64,000 bases of DNA from Roseiarcus sp963742305. GTDB taxonomy: Bacteria > Pseudomonadota > Alphaproteobacteria > Rhizobiales > Beijerinckiaceae. Where the stretch lies: contig CAVULN010000034.1 in the NCBI GenBank assembly GCA_963742305.1, positions 1 to 64,000 on the forward strand. The letters run 5' to 3'. Positions 55,738 to 63,836 of the stretch are shown here, piece by piece (within the stretch, counting starts at the first letter, position 1; each line of letters opens with the position of its first letter). Position numbers and translations under genes: made by a program. Below the pieces are notes generated by a model. The model saw nothing but the letters and a program-made list of their open reading frames with translations. It did no database searches and was not told the origin of the DNA.

Positions 55738-56911
55738 TATGCTAAGTCTTGGAGATTCGTTGGTTGGCCAACGGAATGCGGCTGCGCTGCGAGTTTAGGG
55801 CTGCGACGGCGCAGTGGATAGCCTGGTCGAGGACGTCTGGATCGGTGAAGGTCTGGTGAGCGAGATGGCGGGCTTTGCAGATCGCCTCAAACGATCTCGA
55901 TGTCGTTGAGTTCCGGGGCGTATTTGGGCAGCCACTCGACGGCGAGCCAATGGGCGCTGTTCGGCGAGCGCGGCATGCGCCGCTTTGCTGACATGAGATC
56001 GGGCCGTTGTCGCAGCACGAGAACGATCCGGCTTGAAGGGCGCGCCGGGCTTCGGGCCGTAGGAGATGGTCAAGGAGCCGCAGATGCTGCGATCGAAGTC
56101 GGCGCTGCGCTTGGGTGGGCGAGGTGGATGATCGACGAGCTTGCGCCTTGCGTAGTCGAGCGAGCTCATCATCGCAACCTAATCTTGGCGTTGCTCCGGC
56201 GCCGGCACACGCAGGTCGGCGCCGCGCGCATGGCCCAGGCGCGGGCAAGCGTAGGCCGATGCGTGAGAGCTTCGCTTTCGTCGGCGAACAGAAGGACGAT
56301 GTCGCCGGCCTCGGCTTGCGCCTTGCGCAGTTTGACGCCGCGGCCGATGCGATCGACGGCGTCTTTGTCCTGACGCCCTTTCAGGGTGTGGCGCGGCGGC
56401 GGAAGCGGAACGCCCTTTTTGGCGCAGAACCTTCGAGACTGCGATCTTGAGATCGTCACGCCTTCGCGGCTGGCGATCTCCTCGGCCAGGCGCGCCAGGC
56501 GTCCAATTGGGCCGATCGGCGACCGGCGTCGATAACAGCGGCTCGGCCACCCGAAGCGCGGCGCTGCGCCTTGAGCGGCTCCGGACCTGGCGCGACGCGC
56601 GCCTTGAGAGCCTGCGACCCCGCCGCCGGCAAAATCGCGTGCGCCAGACGCCAGCACCGTATCCTCACGAACCCCAAAAGCTTCGGCGAATTCGGGCGCT
56701 GGTCCAGCCGGCCAGCGTCAACAGGATCGCCCGCGCCCGAGTCCGCCTCGGCGCGATCCGCGCCGCCGGCGAGACCTTGAGCGCCCCTTGTTGTTCCTCC
56801 GTCGCCGTCACTGGAGATTTGCCCGCCATGCCCGTCCTCCGAATCAACCCAGGAACGAATCACGACCGGCAATCGTTGGCCAGTCGCGATCAAACTTGCT
56901 TAGTGTTGGAG
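55738..56911. mobile_element. IS630-like element remnant, approximate bounds
   Basis: The decayed transposase is flanked by imperfect 17-base direct repeats, TATGCTAAGTCTTGGAG (55738-55754) and CTTGCTTAGTGTTGGAG (56895-56911), 13 of 17 identical. These may mark old borders, though IS630 elements normally duplicate only TA, so the limits are tentative. The element lies between uvrD and the cyclase gene, in what is otherwise intergenic space. Confidence 0.5.
55742..56829 (-). pseudogene. Decayed IS630-family transposase
   Basis: Fragments of one IS630 transposase can be read in different minus-strand frames: the start MAGKSPVTATEEQQGALK (from 56829) and RARAILLTLAGWTSARI, then ARLAEEIASREGVTISRSQ, HTLKGRQDKDAVDRIGRGVK, the first catalytic Asp in DIVLLFADESEALTH, MSSLDYARRKLV, YGPKPGAPFKP, the second Asp in DNGPI, and the C terminus ARHLAHQTFTDPDVLDQAIH. 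At least five frame changes separate them, so the copy is inactive. The size (about 1.1 kb) fits the family. Clear terminal inverted repeats were not found. Confidence 0.85.
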
Positions 56912-56924
56912 GTCGGAGGCAGCG

Positions 56925-58161
56925 ATGAGCGAGACCCGTAAGCTCGCCGCGATCCTAGTCACCGATATCGTTGGATTTCAGCCGGCTCGCCGGCGTCGAC
57001 GAGTACCGGACGCTTGCCCGCCTTCGCGCGCTGCGGGGCGATCTCATCGAGCCCGCTGTCGCCGCCCATCATGGCCGCATCGTCAAGGGCACTGGCGACG
57101 GCTCGATCATCGAATTCCGCAGTGTGGTCGACGCGGCGCGCTGCGCCATCGAAATGCAGACCGGCCTCGTCGAGCGCAACGCCGGGGTGCCTCCGGAGAG
57201 GCGGATCGAATTTCGCGTCGGCATTCATGTGGGTGAGGTCGTCGAGGAGAGCGACGGCGACCTCATGGGCGACGCGGTCAATATCGCCGCGCGGCTGGAA
57301 GGGATCGCCAAGCCGGGGGCCATCTGTCTCTCGGAGGACGCCTATCGGCAGGTAAAGGGGCGGCTTGGGGTGGAGGTCAGAGACCTCGGCGCCATCCGGC
57401 TTAAGAACATCGCAGAGCCGGTGCGCGCCTATTTGGTCGAGGTCAGCACGCCCAGCGAGCCGCTGAAGCGGCGGCCGGTTCTCCGCCATCGGATCGTCGC
57501 CTCTCTCGCCACGCTTGCGTTCCTGGTCGTCGCCGGCGACGCGGGTTGGCGCTCTATCGCCAGCAGGCTCTCAACGACCGTGAGTTCCTCAACAACGGCG
57601 ACGGTTTCTTCACTCGGACCGAGCGCCGCCGTCACGCCCGCCGCGGACGGCCCGCCGATGGAGCCGTCGGCCGGCGCCGCGGGTTCGGACTCCATCGCCA
57701 GCAAGCCCGCAGCGACCATGAGCTCGTCCGCAACGCCCACGGTTTCTTCACTCGGACCGAGCGCCGCCATCACGCCCGCCGCGGACGATCGGCCGATGGA
57801 GCCGTCACATATCCAGACCCAACGCGAGGTGAAGCCCGCATTGATCAGCCAGCGCGGCGCCCAGTCTATGGCGAGAAAGGTCCTGCGCTCTTCGGCAAGG
57901 GGCCTGGCGCCAGGTTCAGAGGCGATGCGGTCCGCTCCGGCGGAAAGCGCTTCGGAGTCGTCACAGCCTTGTTTCGTCTCGGCGGCGCAGACCAACGCGA
58001 ATCACGTGTCTTGTTCCTATTTGCGTGGCCAGCCATCAGACGCAGAGCCGGAACAATCTCCATCCGTCGAGAGCGCGCTGGCCTCTTCGCGACCTTGCTC
58101 CGTCTCGGCGGCGCAGATCAACGGGAACCACGTTCACTGCGCCTATTTGCGCGGATATTGA
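56925..58161 (+). CDS. Class III adenylate/guanylate cyclase with repeat-rich C-terminal region, frameshifted
   Basis: The cyclase domain is N-terminal: the first metal Asp in LVTDIVGFSRLAG (spanning the frame break), second Asp in GTGDGSIIEF, then FRVGIHVGEVVEESDGDLMG and DAVNIAARLEGIAKPG. One extra base at about 56973-56976 breaks the frame after residue 16; dropping it restores about 411 residues. After the domain come a single membrane helix (IVASLATLAFLVVAG) and an extracytoplasmic tail of roughly 200 residues made of a 46-residue tandem repeat and two copies of a 24-residue cysteine-pair module. The tail replaces the TPR domain common in rhizobial relatives. Its role is unknown. The start lies 14 bases after the IS remnant border. 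Confidence 0.82.
57532..57807 (+). repeat. Two tandem 138-bp repeats inside the cyclase gene
   Basis: Units 57532-57669 and 57670-57807 are aligned without gaps, both beginning GCCGGCG and both ending at GATGGAGCCGTC. Each encodes 46 residues of Ser/Thr/Pro/Ala-rich sequence (VSSLGPSAAVTPAAD and VSSLGPSAAITPAAD). The stretch GGTTTCTTCACTCGGACCGA is identical in both, so the duplication appears recent. Confidence 0.85.
57958..58155 (+). repeat. Duplicated cysteine-pair module at the cyclase C terminus
   Basis: Two 72-base units, 57958-58029 and 58084-58155, 126 bases apart, encode SSQPCFVSAAQTNANHVSCS plus YLRG and SSRPCSVSAAQINGNHVHCA plus YLRG. Each has two cysteines with 13 residues between. 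The second copy ends the protein. Extracytoplasmic location would allow a disulfide in each module. Confidence 0.85.
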
Positions 58162-58237
58162 ATACCAAATCGAGCGCAATTCTCGCCCGCCGAGGCAGTT
58201 CTGACGTCCGATTGCCTGCTCGATTCGGCTTTACCCA

Positions 58238-58275
58238 GGCCCGCCCCAAGAACGGCGGGCCCTTCTCCGCTTCTG
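58238..58275 (+). terminator. Probable terminator after the cyclase gene
   Basis: GGCCCGCC (58238-58245), an 8-base loop, and GGCGGGCC (58254-58261) form a perfect stem, followed on the plus strand by the pyrimidine-rich CTTCTCCGCTTCTG. It lies between the convergent cyclase and ilvE genes. Confidence 0.45.
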
Positions 58276-58302
58276 TCCTTTGGGACTTCGCTCGCGACCC
58301 GG

Positions 58303-59190
58303 TCAGGCGGCCCGGGTTCTCGGCTTCACTTCCTCGGTATAGGCGTCGATGAGCGTCGCGGTCAGAGCCGTCGGCTTATAGCTGTGCGGGCCGATCTCGC
58401 CGACCGGCGTCACTTCGGCTGCGGTTCCGGTGATGAAGCATTCGTCGAAGTCCCCAAGCTCGGCGGGAAGGATCCGCCGCTCGACGACTTCGATCCCTCG
58501 CCCGCGGGCGAGATCGATCACCGTCGCCCTTGTGATGCCGGCGAGGAAGCAATCGGCGATCGGCGTGTGGATCACGCCGTTCTTGACGAAAAAGACATTC
58601 GCGCCGGTGCATTCGGCCACCCGCCCCTGCCAGTCGTACATCAGGGCGTCGGCATAGCCGCGCCGCTCCGCGCGATGCTTGGAAATGGTGCAGATCATGT
58701 AGAGGCCGGCCGCCTTGGCGAGCGCGGGCGCGGTCGCCGGGTCGGGTCGCCGATAGTCGGCGATGTCGAGCCGGATGCCTTTCATCCGCTGGGCGGGGTC
58801 GAAATAGCTCGGCCACTCCCAGACGGCTATGCCCAGATGAATCGTGTTGTGCTGCGCGGAGACGCCCATCATCTCTGAACCGCGCCAGGCGATCGGCCGC
58901 ACATAGGCGTCGGCGAGGTGGTTTCGCTTCAGCACTTCCGCCTTGGCGGCGTCGATCTCCTCGACGCTGAAAGGAATCTCGAAATCGAGGACCTGAGCGG
59001 ACGCTTTCAGGCGCCGGGAATGGTCGGCGGATTTGAAAATGCGGCCGCCATAAGCGCGCTCGCCCTCGAAAACCGCGCTCGCATAGTGCAGCGCATGGGT
59101 CAGGACATGGACCTTGGCGTCGCGCCACTCGACCATGCGCCCGTCCATCCAGATCCAGCCATCGCGATCGTCGAAAGTCTGGGCGGCCAT
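58303..59190 (-). CDS. ilvE: Branched-chain amino acid aminotransferase
   Basis: IlvE transaminates the 2-keto acids of valine, leucine and isoleucine, using PLP. The 295-residue class IV aminotransferase has HALHYASAVFEGERAYGG, YVRPIAWRGSEMMGVSA, the probable PLP lysine in CTISKHRAERRGYADALM, GRVAECTGANVFFVKNG and DECFITGTAAEVTPVGEIG. The gene is divergent from the MarR-type regulator, with 119 bases between. Confidence 0.94.
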   Translation of the reverse strand: MAAQTFDDRDGWIWMDGRMVEWRDAKVHVLTHALHYASAVFEGERAYGGRIFKSADHSRRLKASAQVLDFEIPFSVEEIDAAKAEVLKRNHLADAYVRPIAWRGSEMMGVSAQHNTIHLGIAVWEWPSYFDPAQRMKGIRLDIADYRRPDPATAPALAKAAGLYMICTISKHRAERRGYADALMYDWQGRVAECTGANVFFVKNGVIHTPIADCFLAGITRATVIDLARGRGIEVVERRILPAELGDFDECFITGTAAEVTPVGEIGPHSYKPTALTATLIDAYTEEVKPRTRAA

Positions 59191-59286
59191 GGCGATTTCC
59201 TCTGGTTCGAAGCGAGTTTGGATTTTTGGCGATCGGAGTTACATGGATTGCGTCGCCGATTGACGTTAATCTAGCACGAGGGCGGA

Positions 59287-59311
59287 ATTATGTCAATAGT
59301 GCTGACCTAAT
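59287..59311. promoter_or_regulatory. Candidate MarR operator
   Basis: ATTATGTCA, a 7-base spacer, and TGACCTAAT form an inverted repeat with 8 of 9 pairs matching. It lies between ilvE and the MarR gene and runs up to, or over, the possible start at 59310. MarR dimers bind such palindromes and often repress their own gene; use by this regulator is inferred. Confidence 0.5.
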
Positions 59312-59849
59312 GGGTTCGCTGATGCCGTCCGACGTCTCCAGGCCCGCTCCGGCCCCAGCGCCCGGCCGCGGCGAAGAGCCGATGTATGATTTGATCGAGC
59401 TTCTCTTTTTCGCCTATCGCGATTTCGTCGGCGACGCCGACCGTTTGCTCGAAACTTATGGATTTGGGCGCGCGCATCATCGCGTCCTGTATTTTGTCAG
59501 CCGGCGGCCGGGGCTCACGATCGCCGAGCTCCTGGAGATCTTGCGGATCACCAAGCAAAGCCTGAACCGCGTGTTGCGGGAACTCGTCGACAAGAACTTC
59601 GTGGAGATTCAGGCGGGGGCTCTGGATCGCCGCCGCCGCCAGCTCTATGCGACGCCCGACGGCGAGCGGCTGGCGCTGAGGCTCGCCATGGTCCAGACGC
59701 GGCGGTTCGCCCTGGCGCTGGACCAGCTGGGCGACTGGGGCTTGCCTTCGGCGCGGGCGTTTCTCCAGGCGATGATCGATCCCCAGAAAGCGCCGGGCGA
59801 CGCCGGCGGGCGGCAGGAGCCGGCGAAGCGGGCCGGTCAGGCCCAGTGA
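59310..59849 (+). CDS. MarR family regulator, PetP-like
   Basis: A 179-residue winged-helix regulator: MYDLIELLFFAYRDFVGDAD, HHRVLYFVSRRPGLTIAELL, recognition helix ITKQSLNRVLRELVDKNFVE and the wing GALDRRRRQLYATPDGERL. The response regulator starts inside its stop codon (GTGA). The MarR-plus-OmpR pair matches PetP-PetR, described in Rhodobacter capsulatus as needed for photosynthetic and respiratory growth. The frame is open from 59226; ATG 59310 or ATG 59322 are both possible starts, and neither has a good ribosome site. If 59322 is right, the palindrome lies wholly upstream. Confidence 0.85.
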   Translation: MGSLMPSDVSRPAPAPAPGRGEEPMYDLIELLFFAYRDFVGDADRLLETYGFGRAHHRVLYFVSRRPGLTIAELLEILRITKQSLNRVLRELVDKNFVEIQAGALDRRRRQLYATPDGERLALRLAMVQTRRFALALDQLGDWGLPSARAFLQAMIDPQKAPGDAGGRQEPAKRAGQAQ

Positions 59850-60559
59850 GCATGGGCCCGGCTTCGTTCCAGGACGACGCCGCCCACGTCCTCGTGGTCG
59901 ACGACGATCGGCGCCTGCGCGACCTCTTGTCCAGCTACCTGGTCAAACACGGTCACCGGGTGACGGTCGCGCCGACAGCCGCCAAGGCGCGGGCTTTTCT
60001 CGAAGGGCTGGCCTTCGACATCATCGTGCTCGATGTGATGATGCCGGTCGAGAACGGATTCGACTTCGCCGCCGATTTGCGCGGGCGGTCGCAAGTGCCG
60101 ATCCTCATGCTGACCGCGCGCGGCGAAGCGCAGGATCGCGTGCGCGGCCTCGAGATTGGCGTCGACGACTATCTCGCCAAGCCGTTCGAGCCGCGCGAAC
60201 TCCTGCTCAGGATCGGCTCGGTGCTCAGGCGGACCCGAGCCTCGCCGTCAAGCGGACCTCAGACGACCGTCGTTCGCTTCGGGCGTTTCGCCTTCTCGCT
60301 CGAGCGCGGAGAACTGCGCGCCGGAGACGAGCCGGTCCGGATTACCGAGCGTGAGCGCGAGATGCTTCGCCTGCTCAGCGCGAACGCTGGCGCGATCGTG
60401 TCCCGCGAGGCCCTGTCGGGATCGGGCGGCGCGGCGCAGGAACGGACGGTCGACGTGCTGGTCAACCGGCTTCGCCGCAAGATCGAGCAGGATCCGGCCA
60501 ATCCAAGATACCTGCAGACGGCGCGAGGGGCAGGATACCGGCTGATAGCTGACGCATGA
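59846..60559 (+). CDS. OmpR-family response regulator, PetR-like
   Basis: A 237-residue two-domain regulator. The receiver has the acidic pair VLVVDDDRRL, phospho-acceptor Asp63 in IIVLDVMMP, TARGEAQDR and the Lys in DYLAKPFEPRELL. The C-terminal winged helix has ITEREREMLRLLSANAG and RTVDVLVNRLRRKIEQDPAN, RGAGYRL. Translation starts at GTG 59846 overlapping the MarR stop, or at ATG 59852. A kinase follows, overlapping by four bases, so the three genes form a coupled unit. Confidence 0.93.
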   Translation: MSMGPASFQDDAAHVLVVDDDRRLRDLLSSYLVKHGHRVTVAPTAAKARAFLEGLAFDIIVLDVMMPVENGFDFAADLRGRSQVPILMLTARGEAQDRVRGLEIGVDDYLAKPFEPRELLLRIGSVLRRTRASPSSGPQTTVVRFGRFAFSLERGELRAGDEPVRITEREREMLRLLSANAGAIVSREALSGSGGAAQERTVDVLVNRLRRKIEQDPANPRYLQTARGAGYRLIADA

Positions 60560-61944
60560 GCGAACGAACTGCATTCCGCGGCCTGCGCATGCTCGCGCGA
60601 ATCCGCATCCTGTGGCGCCGCGCGACGCGGGGCCTTGCGGAGATGCTGCCGAAGGGCCTCTACAAGCGCTCCCTCCTGATCGTGATCGTGCCGATGGTCC
60701 TGCTGCAGACCGCGGTGACGTTCGTGTTCATGCAGCATCAGTGGGATCTGGTGGCCCGCAGGCTCTCCGACGCGGTGGCGCGCGACATTGGAGCGCTGGC
60801 CGACCTCTATCAAAGGCTCCCGCCGGGGGAGGACGATTCCGAGTTGGCGAGGCTCGCGTCCGAGAGATTCCGCATGGATGCGACAGTGCTGCCGGCCGGC
60901 CCCTTGCCGCCGCGAACGCCTCGATCGTTTTATGGCGCGCTGGATCCGCTCACCCGGACCCTTCCCAACGAGGTCAGGAAGCAGGTCGCCGAGCCGTTCT
61001 GGATCGACACCGTCGGCCGGTCGGGGCTGATGGAGATCCGCGTCGACCTCGGCGACCGCGTGCTTCGCCTGGTGACGCGCCGCGCGCTAGCCTACGAGGC
61101 GAACGCCCATATCTTTGTGCTCTGGATGCTCGGGGCGATGATCGTCCTGTTGACGCTCGCGGTCATTTTTCTTCGCAACCAGATCCGGCCCATTCTGCGC
61201 CTGGCGAAGGCAGCGGAGGACTTCGGCATGGGCAGAAATGTCGACTTCAATCCGCATGGCGCGCGCGAGGTCCGGCAGGCGGGTCAGGCGTTCATCGAGA
61301 TGAAGCGGCGGGTCGAGCGAGCGACCGAACAGCGCACCGCGATGCTGAACGGCGTCAGCCACGACCTGCGCACCATGTTGACCCGTTTCAAACTCTCATT
61401 GGCGCTGCTCGACAATTCCGCCGATAGCGAACTCCTGCAGAACGACGTCGATGAAATGGGGCAGATGCTCGAAGGCTATCTCGCCTTCGCGCGCGGGGAC
61501 GCCGGCGAATTGACCGCCCGCGTCAATGTCGGGTCGATCCTGGAGGATCTTCGGGCGGCCTTCGAGCGGCACGGGGCGTGCCTGGGCGTCGAGACCCGCG
61601 GGGATCTCAACATTCGCATCCGGCCGATGGCGATGAAGCGCTGTGTCGGCAACCTCGTCGCCAACGCCCAGCGTCACGCCGAGACCGTTCGCGTTTCAGC
61701 CGCGCGCGAGGCCCAGTTCGTATCGATCGTCGTCGACGATGACGGAACCGGCATCGACCCCGCCTATCGCGAGGATGTCTTCCGTCCGTTCTACCGCCTG
61801 GACGAGGCGCGCAACCAGGACGAGGGCGGCGCGGGCCTCGGGCTGGCGATCGCGCGCGACATCGCCCGCTCCCATGGCGGCGACATCACGCTCTCCGACA
61901 GCCCCATGGGAGGCTTGCGAGCGGCGGTGCGGATTCCCGTTTGA
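60556..61944 (+). CDS. EnvZ-type sensor histidine kinase
   Basis: A 462-residue membrane kinase, presumably the partner of the regulator encoded just upstream. It has a cytoplasmic N terminus, membrane helix 1 at about residues 39-60, a periplasmic domain of 125 residues, helix 2 at about 186-206, a HAMP domain, an H-box GVSHDLRTMLTRFKLSLALL with His269, and an ATPase domain with VGNLVANAQRHA, DDDGTGIDP, FRPFYRLDEAR and GAGLGLAIARDIARSHGG. The proline that normally follows HDLRT is Met here. ATG 60556 overlaps the regulator stop. Confidence 0.93.
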   Translation: MSERTAFRGLRMLARIRILWRRATRGLAEMLPKGLYKRSLLIVIVPMVLLQTAVTFVFMQHQWDLVARRLSDAVARDIGALADLYQRLPPGEDDSELARLASERFRMDATVLPAGPLPPRTPRSFYGALDPLTRTLPNEVRKQVAEPFWIDTVGRSGLMEIRVDLGDRVLRLVTRRALAYEANAHIFVLWMLGAMIVLLTLAVIFLRNQIRPILRLAKAAEDFGMGRNVDFNPHGAREVRQAGQAFIEMKRRVERATEQRTAMLNGVSHDLRTMLTRFKLSLALLDNSADSELLQNDVDEMGQMLEGYLAFARGDAGELTARVNVGSILEDLRAAFERHGACLGVETRGDLNIRIRPMAMKRCVGNLVANAQRHAETVRVSAAREAQFVSIVVDDDGTGIDPAYREDVFRPFYRLDEARNQDEGGAGLGLAIARDIARSHGGDITLSDSPMGGLRAAVRIPV

Positions 61945-61974
61945 GAAAAGGGCCGCGCCGAGTCGCTGGCGCGC

Positions 61975-62298
61975 TTAAACCGATGCGCTGATCCAGCGGC
62001 TGAGTTCGCTCTTCGGGCCGGCCCCCGTCTTGGTCGCCACGTGCTTGCCGTCCTTGAACAGCATCAGCGTCGGAATCGAGCGGATGCCGTACTTGCTGGC
62101 GACGCCCGGGTTTTCGTCAACGTTGAGCTTGGCGATTTTGATTTTGCCGCTCATCTCGGTAGCGATTTCTTCAAGCGCCGGCGCGATCATCCGGCACGGC
62201 CCGCACCATTCCGCCCAGAAGTCCACGACGACCGGCTCCTCGGACTTGATGACGTCGGTCTCGAAGCTCGAGTCTGTGACTTTGGCGGTTAATGACAT
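61975..62298 (-). CDS. trxA: Thioredoxin
   Basis: Thioredoxin 1 is the general cytosolic disulfide reductase. The 107-residue protein has the active site VVDFWAEWCGPCRMIAP with Cys32 and Cys35, KLNVDENPGVASKYGIRSIP with the cis-proline, and LMLFKDGKHVATKTGA. I chose ATG 62298 as start; the frame is open to 62337. It converges on the kinase gene with a 30-base gap. Confidence 0.97.
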   Translation of the reverse strand: MSLTAKVTDSSFETDVIKSEEPVVVDFWAEWCGPCRMIAPALEEIATEMSGKIKIAKLNVDENPGVASKYGIRSIPTLMLFKDGKHVATKTGAGPKSELSRWISASV

Positions 62299-62459
62299 GG
62301 GCGGTCCTCGAAGACGGCGTGCTTGCCGCGCTCCCATAGCTAGGAACCGGCCCGGGCGGCGTCAAGCAGGCTGGGCCGCGCGCCGCGGGCCGTCACGCCG
62401 CGCCGCCGATCCTGTCGCCTTGACAGGGGCGCGGTCCTCGCCTAGCCGAGCCTGCGGCG

Positions 62460-63359
62460 ATGAGGCAGGATGAGGATGAGACCGTCCGGCAAATCAGCGG
62501 TCTGAGCGAGATCTCCGGCCGCTATGACGCGGTTTTGTGCGATATCTGGGGGGTTGTGCACAACGGCGTGGCCTCCTTCCCGCCGGCGGCCGAGGCGCTT
62601 TCCTCGTTCCGCGCAAAGGGCGGCGCCGTCGTTCTGATCACCAACGCACCGAGGCCCTCTCCGCCCGTTCAACGGCAGGTGCTGAAGCTTGGCGTTCCGC
62701 CCGAGGCGTTCGACGCCGTCGTCACCTCGGGCGACGTGACGATCGGACTGATGGAGCGCGAGAGAGGCGACCGCGTCCTCCATATCGGCCCGGAGCGCGA
62801 CCTCAGCCTGTTCGACGCCGCGGCGGCGGCCGGGGTGCGGCCGAGACGGGTTGCGCTCGAAGAGGCCCAGTATGCGCTCTGCACCGGCCTGCGGCGCGAC
62901 GAGACCGAGAGCCCCGAAGATTACGAGTCCGAATTGAGAGCGATGGCGGCGCGGGCCATGCCGATGATCTGCGCCAATCCCGACATCGTGATCCATCGCG
63001 GCGATGAACTCATCTACTGCGCTGGCGCGCTCGCGCGCCGCTATGAGGAGCTCGGCGGCAAGGTCGTCTACGCCGGCAAGCCCCATGCGCCGATTTACGA
63101 CCAGGCGTTGGCGCGCGCTGAGCAGGCGCGGGGCGCGCCGATCGCGAAGCGCCGCGTGCTCGCGATCGGCGACGGCATGAAGACGGACATCGCGGGCGCG
63201 GCGCGGGCGGGACTGGACGCGCTCTTCGTCACCGGAGGCATCCATCGATCCTTGCACGGGGAGACGCCGGAGGCGCCCGCCGACCCTGTCGAACTCCAGC
63301 GTCTCTGCGACGAACACGGAATGTTCCCGGTCGCCGCGATCTCGTCGCTCCGGCCTTGA
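62460..63359 (+). CDS. HAD superfamily class IIA hydrolase
   Basis: A 299-residue phosphatase-like protein. The first HAD motif is DAVLCDIWGVVHNG with the nucleophile Asp, the second is LITNAPRPSPPV, the lysine motif is VVYAGKPHAPIYD, and the fourth motif is AIGDGMKTDIAGAARAGLD. The inserted cap makes it class IIA (NagD/AraL-like, the subgroup found next to ribF in alphaproteobacteria). The substrate is unknown. maoC follows after 13 bases and then ribF. Confidence 0.88.
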   Translation: MRQDEDETVRQISGLSEISGRYDAVLCDIWGVVHNGVASFPPAAEALSSFRAKGGAVVLITNAPRPSPPVQRQVLKLGVPPEAFDAVVTSGDVTIGLMERERGDRVLHIGPERDLSLFDAAAAAGVRPRRVALEEAQYALCTGLRRDETESPEDYESELRAMAARAMPMICANPDIVIHRGDELIYCAGALARRYEELGGKVVYAGKPHAPIYDQALARAEQARGAPIAKRRVLAIGDGMKTDIAGAARAGLDALFVTGGIHRSLHGETPEAPADPVELQRLCDEHGMFPVAAISSLRP

Positions 63360-63372
63360 AGGCGGTGAGGCG

Positions 63373-63822
63373 GTGATCCCGTTTCAGACCCTCTATTTCG
63401 ATGACCTCTCGCTCGGCATGCGCGCGGCGATTCGCAAGACGGTCGAGAACGAGGACGTGATCGGGTTCGCCGAACTCTCGGGCGACCACAATCCGATCCA
63501 CCTCAGCGAGCATTTCGCCCGCAAGACCCGCTTCGGCGGCCGGATCGTTCACGGGCTCTATACCGCAAGCCTGATTTCGGGCGTCATCGGCATGCGGCTG
63601 CCGGGGCCCGGCGCCGTCTATGTCTCGCAGACCCTGCGCTTTCTCGGGCCGGTCAAGATCGGCGACGTGGTCGACGTCAGCGTCGAGGTGGTCGAGCTGA
63701 CCGCGAAGAACCGCCGCGTCCGGCTGCATTGCGAATGTCGCGTCGGCGACCGGGTCGTCCTCGACGGCGAGGGGGTCCTCAGCGTCCCCCCGGCGCCCAA
63801 ACCCAAGGCCCCCTCCGCTTGA
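63373..63822 (+). CDS. MaoC-like (R)-specific enoyl-CoA hydratase family protein
   Basis: A 149-residue single hot-dog protein. The hydratase motif ELSGDHNPIHLSEHFARKTR carries the catalytic Asp and His, followed by RIVHGLYTASLISGVIG and FLGPVKIGDVVDVSVEV. Such enzymes hydrate 2-enoyl-CoA to (R)-3-hydroxyacyl-CoA. Its place between a HAD gene and ribF is common in the group, but the substrate is unknown. Start codon is GTG 63373 with GGCGGTGAG upstream. Confidence 0.88.
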   Translation: MIPFQTLYFDDLSLGMRAAIRKTVENEDVIGFAELSGDHNPIHLSEHFARKTRFGGRIVHGLYTASLISGVIGMRLPGPGAVYVSQTLRFLGPVKIGDVVDVSVEVVELTAKNRRVRLHCECRVGDRVVLDGEGVLSVPPAPKPKAPSA

Positions 63823-63836
63823 CCCCGCAGGACGCG

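Noticed and set aside
55755..56880. Terminal inverted repeats for the IS630 remnant around TTGGCCAACG
   Set aside because: TGGCCA is self-complementary and the match beyond nine bases is poor, so it does not define element ends.
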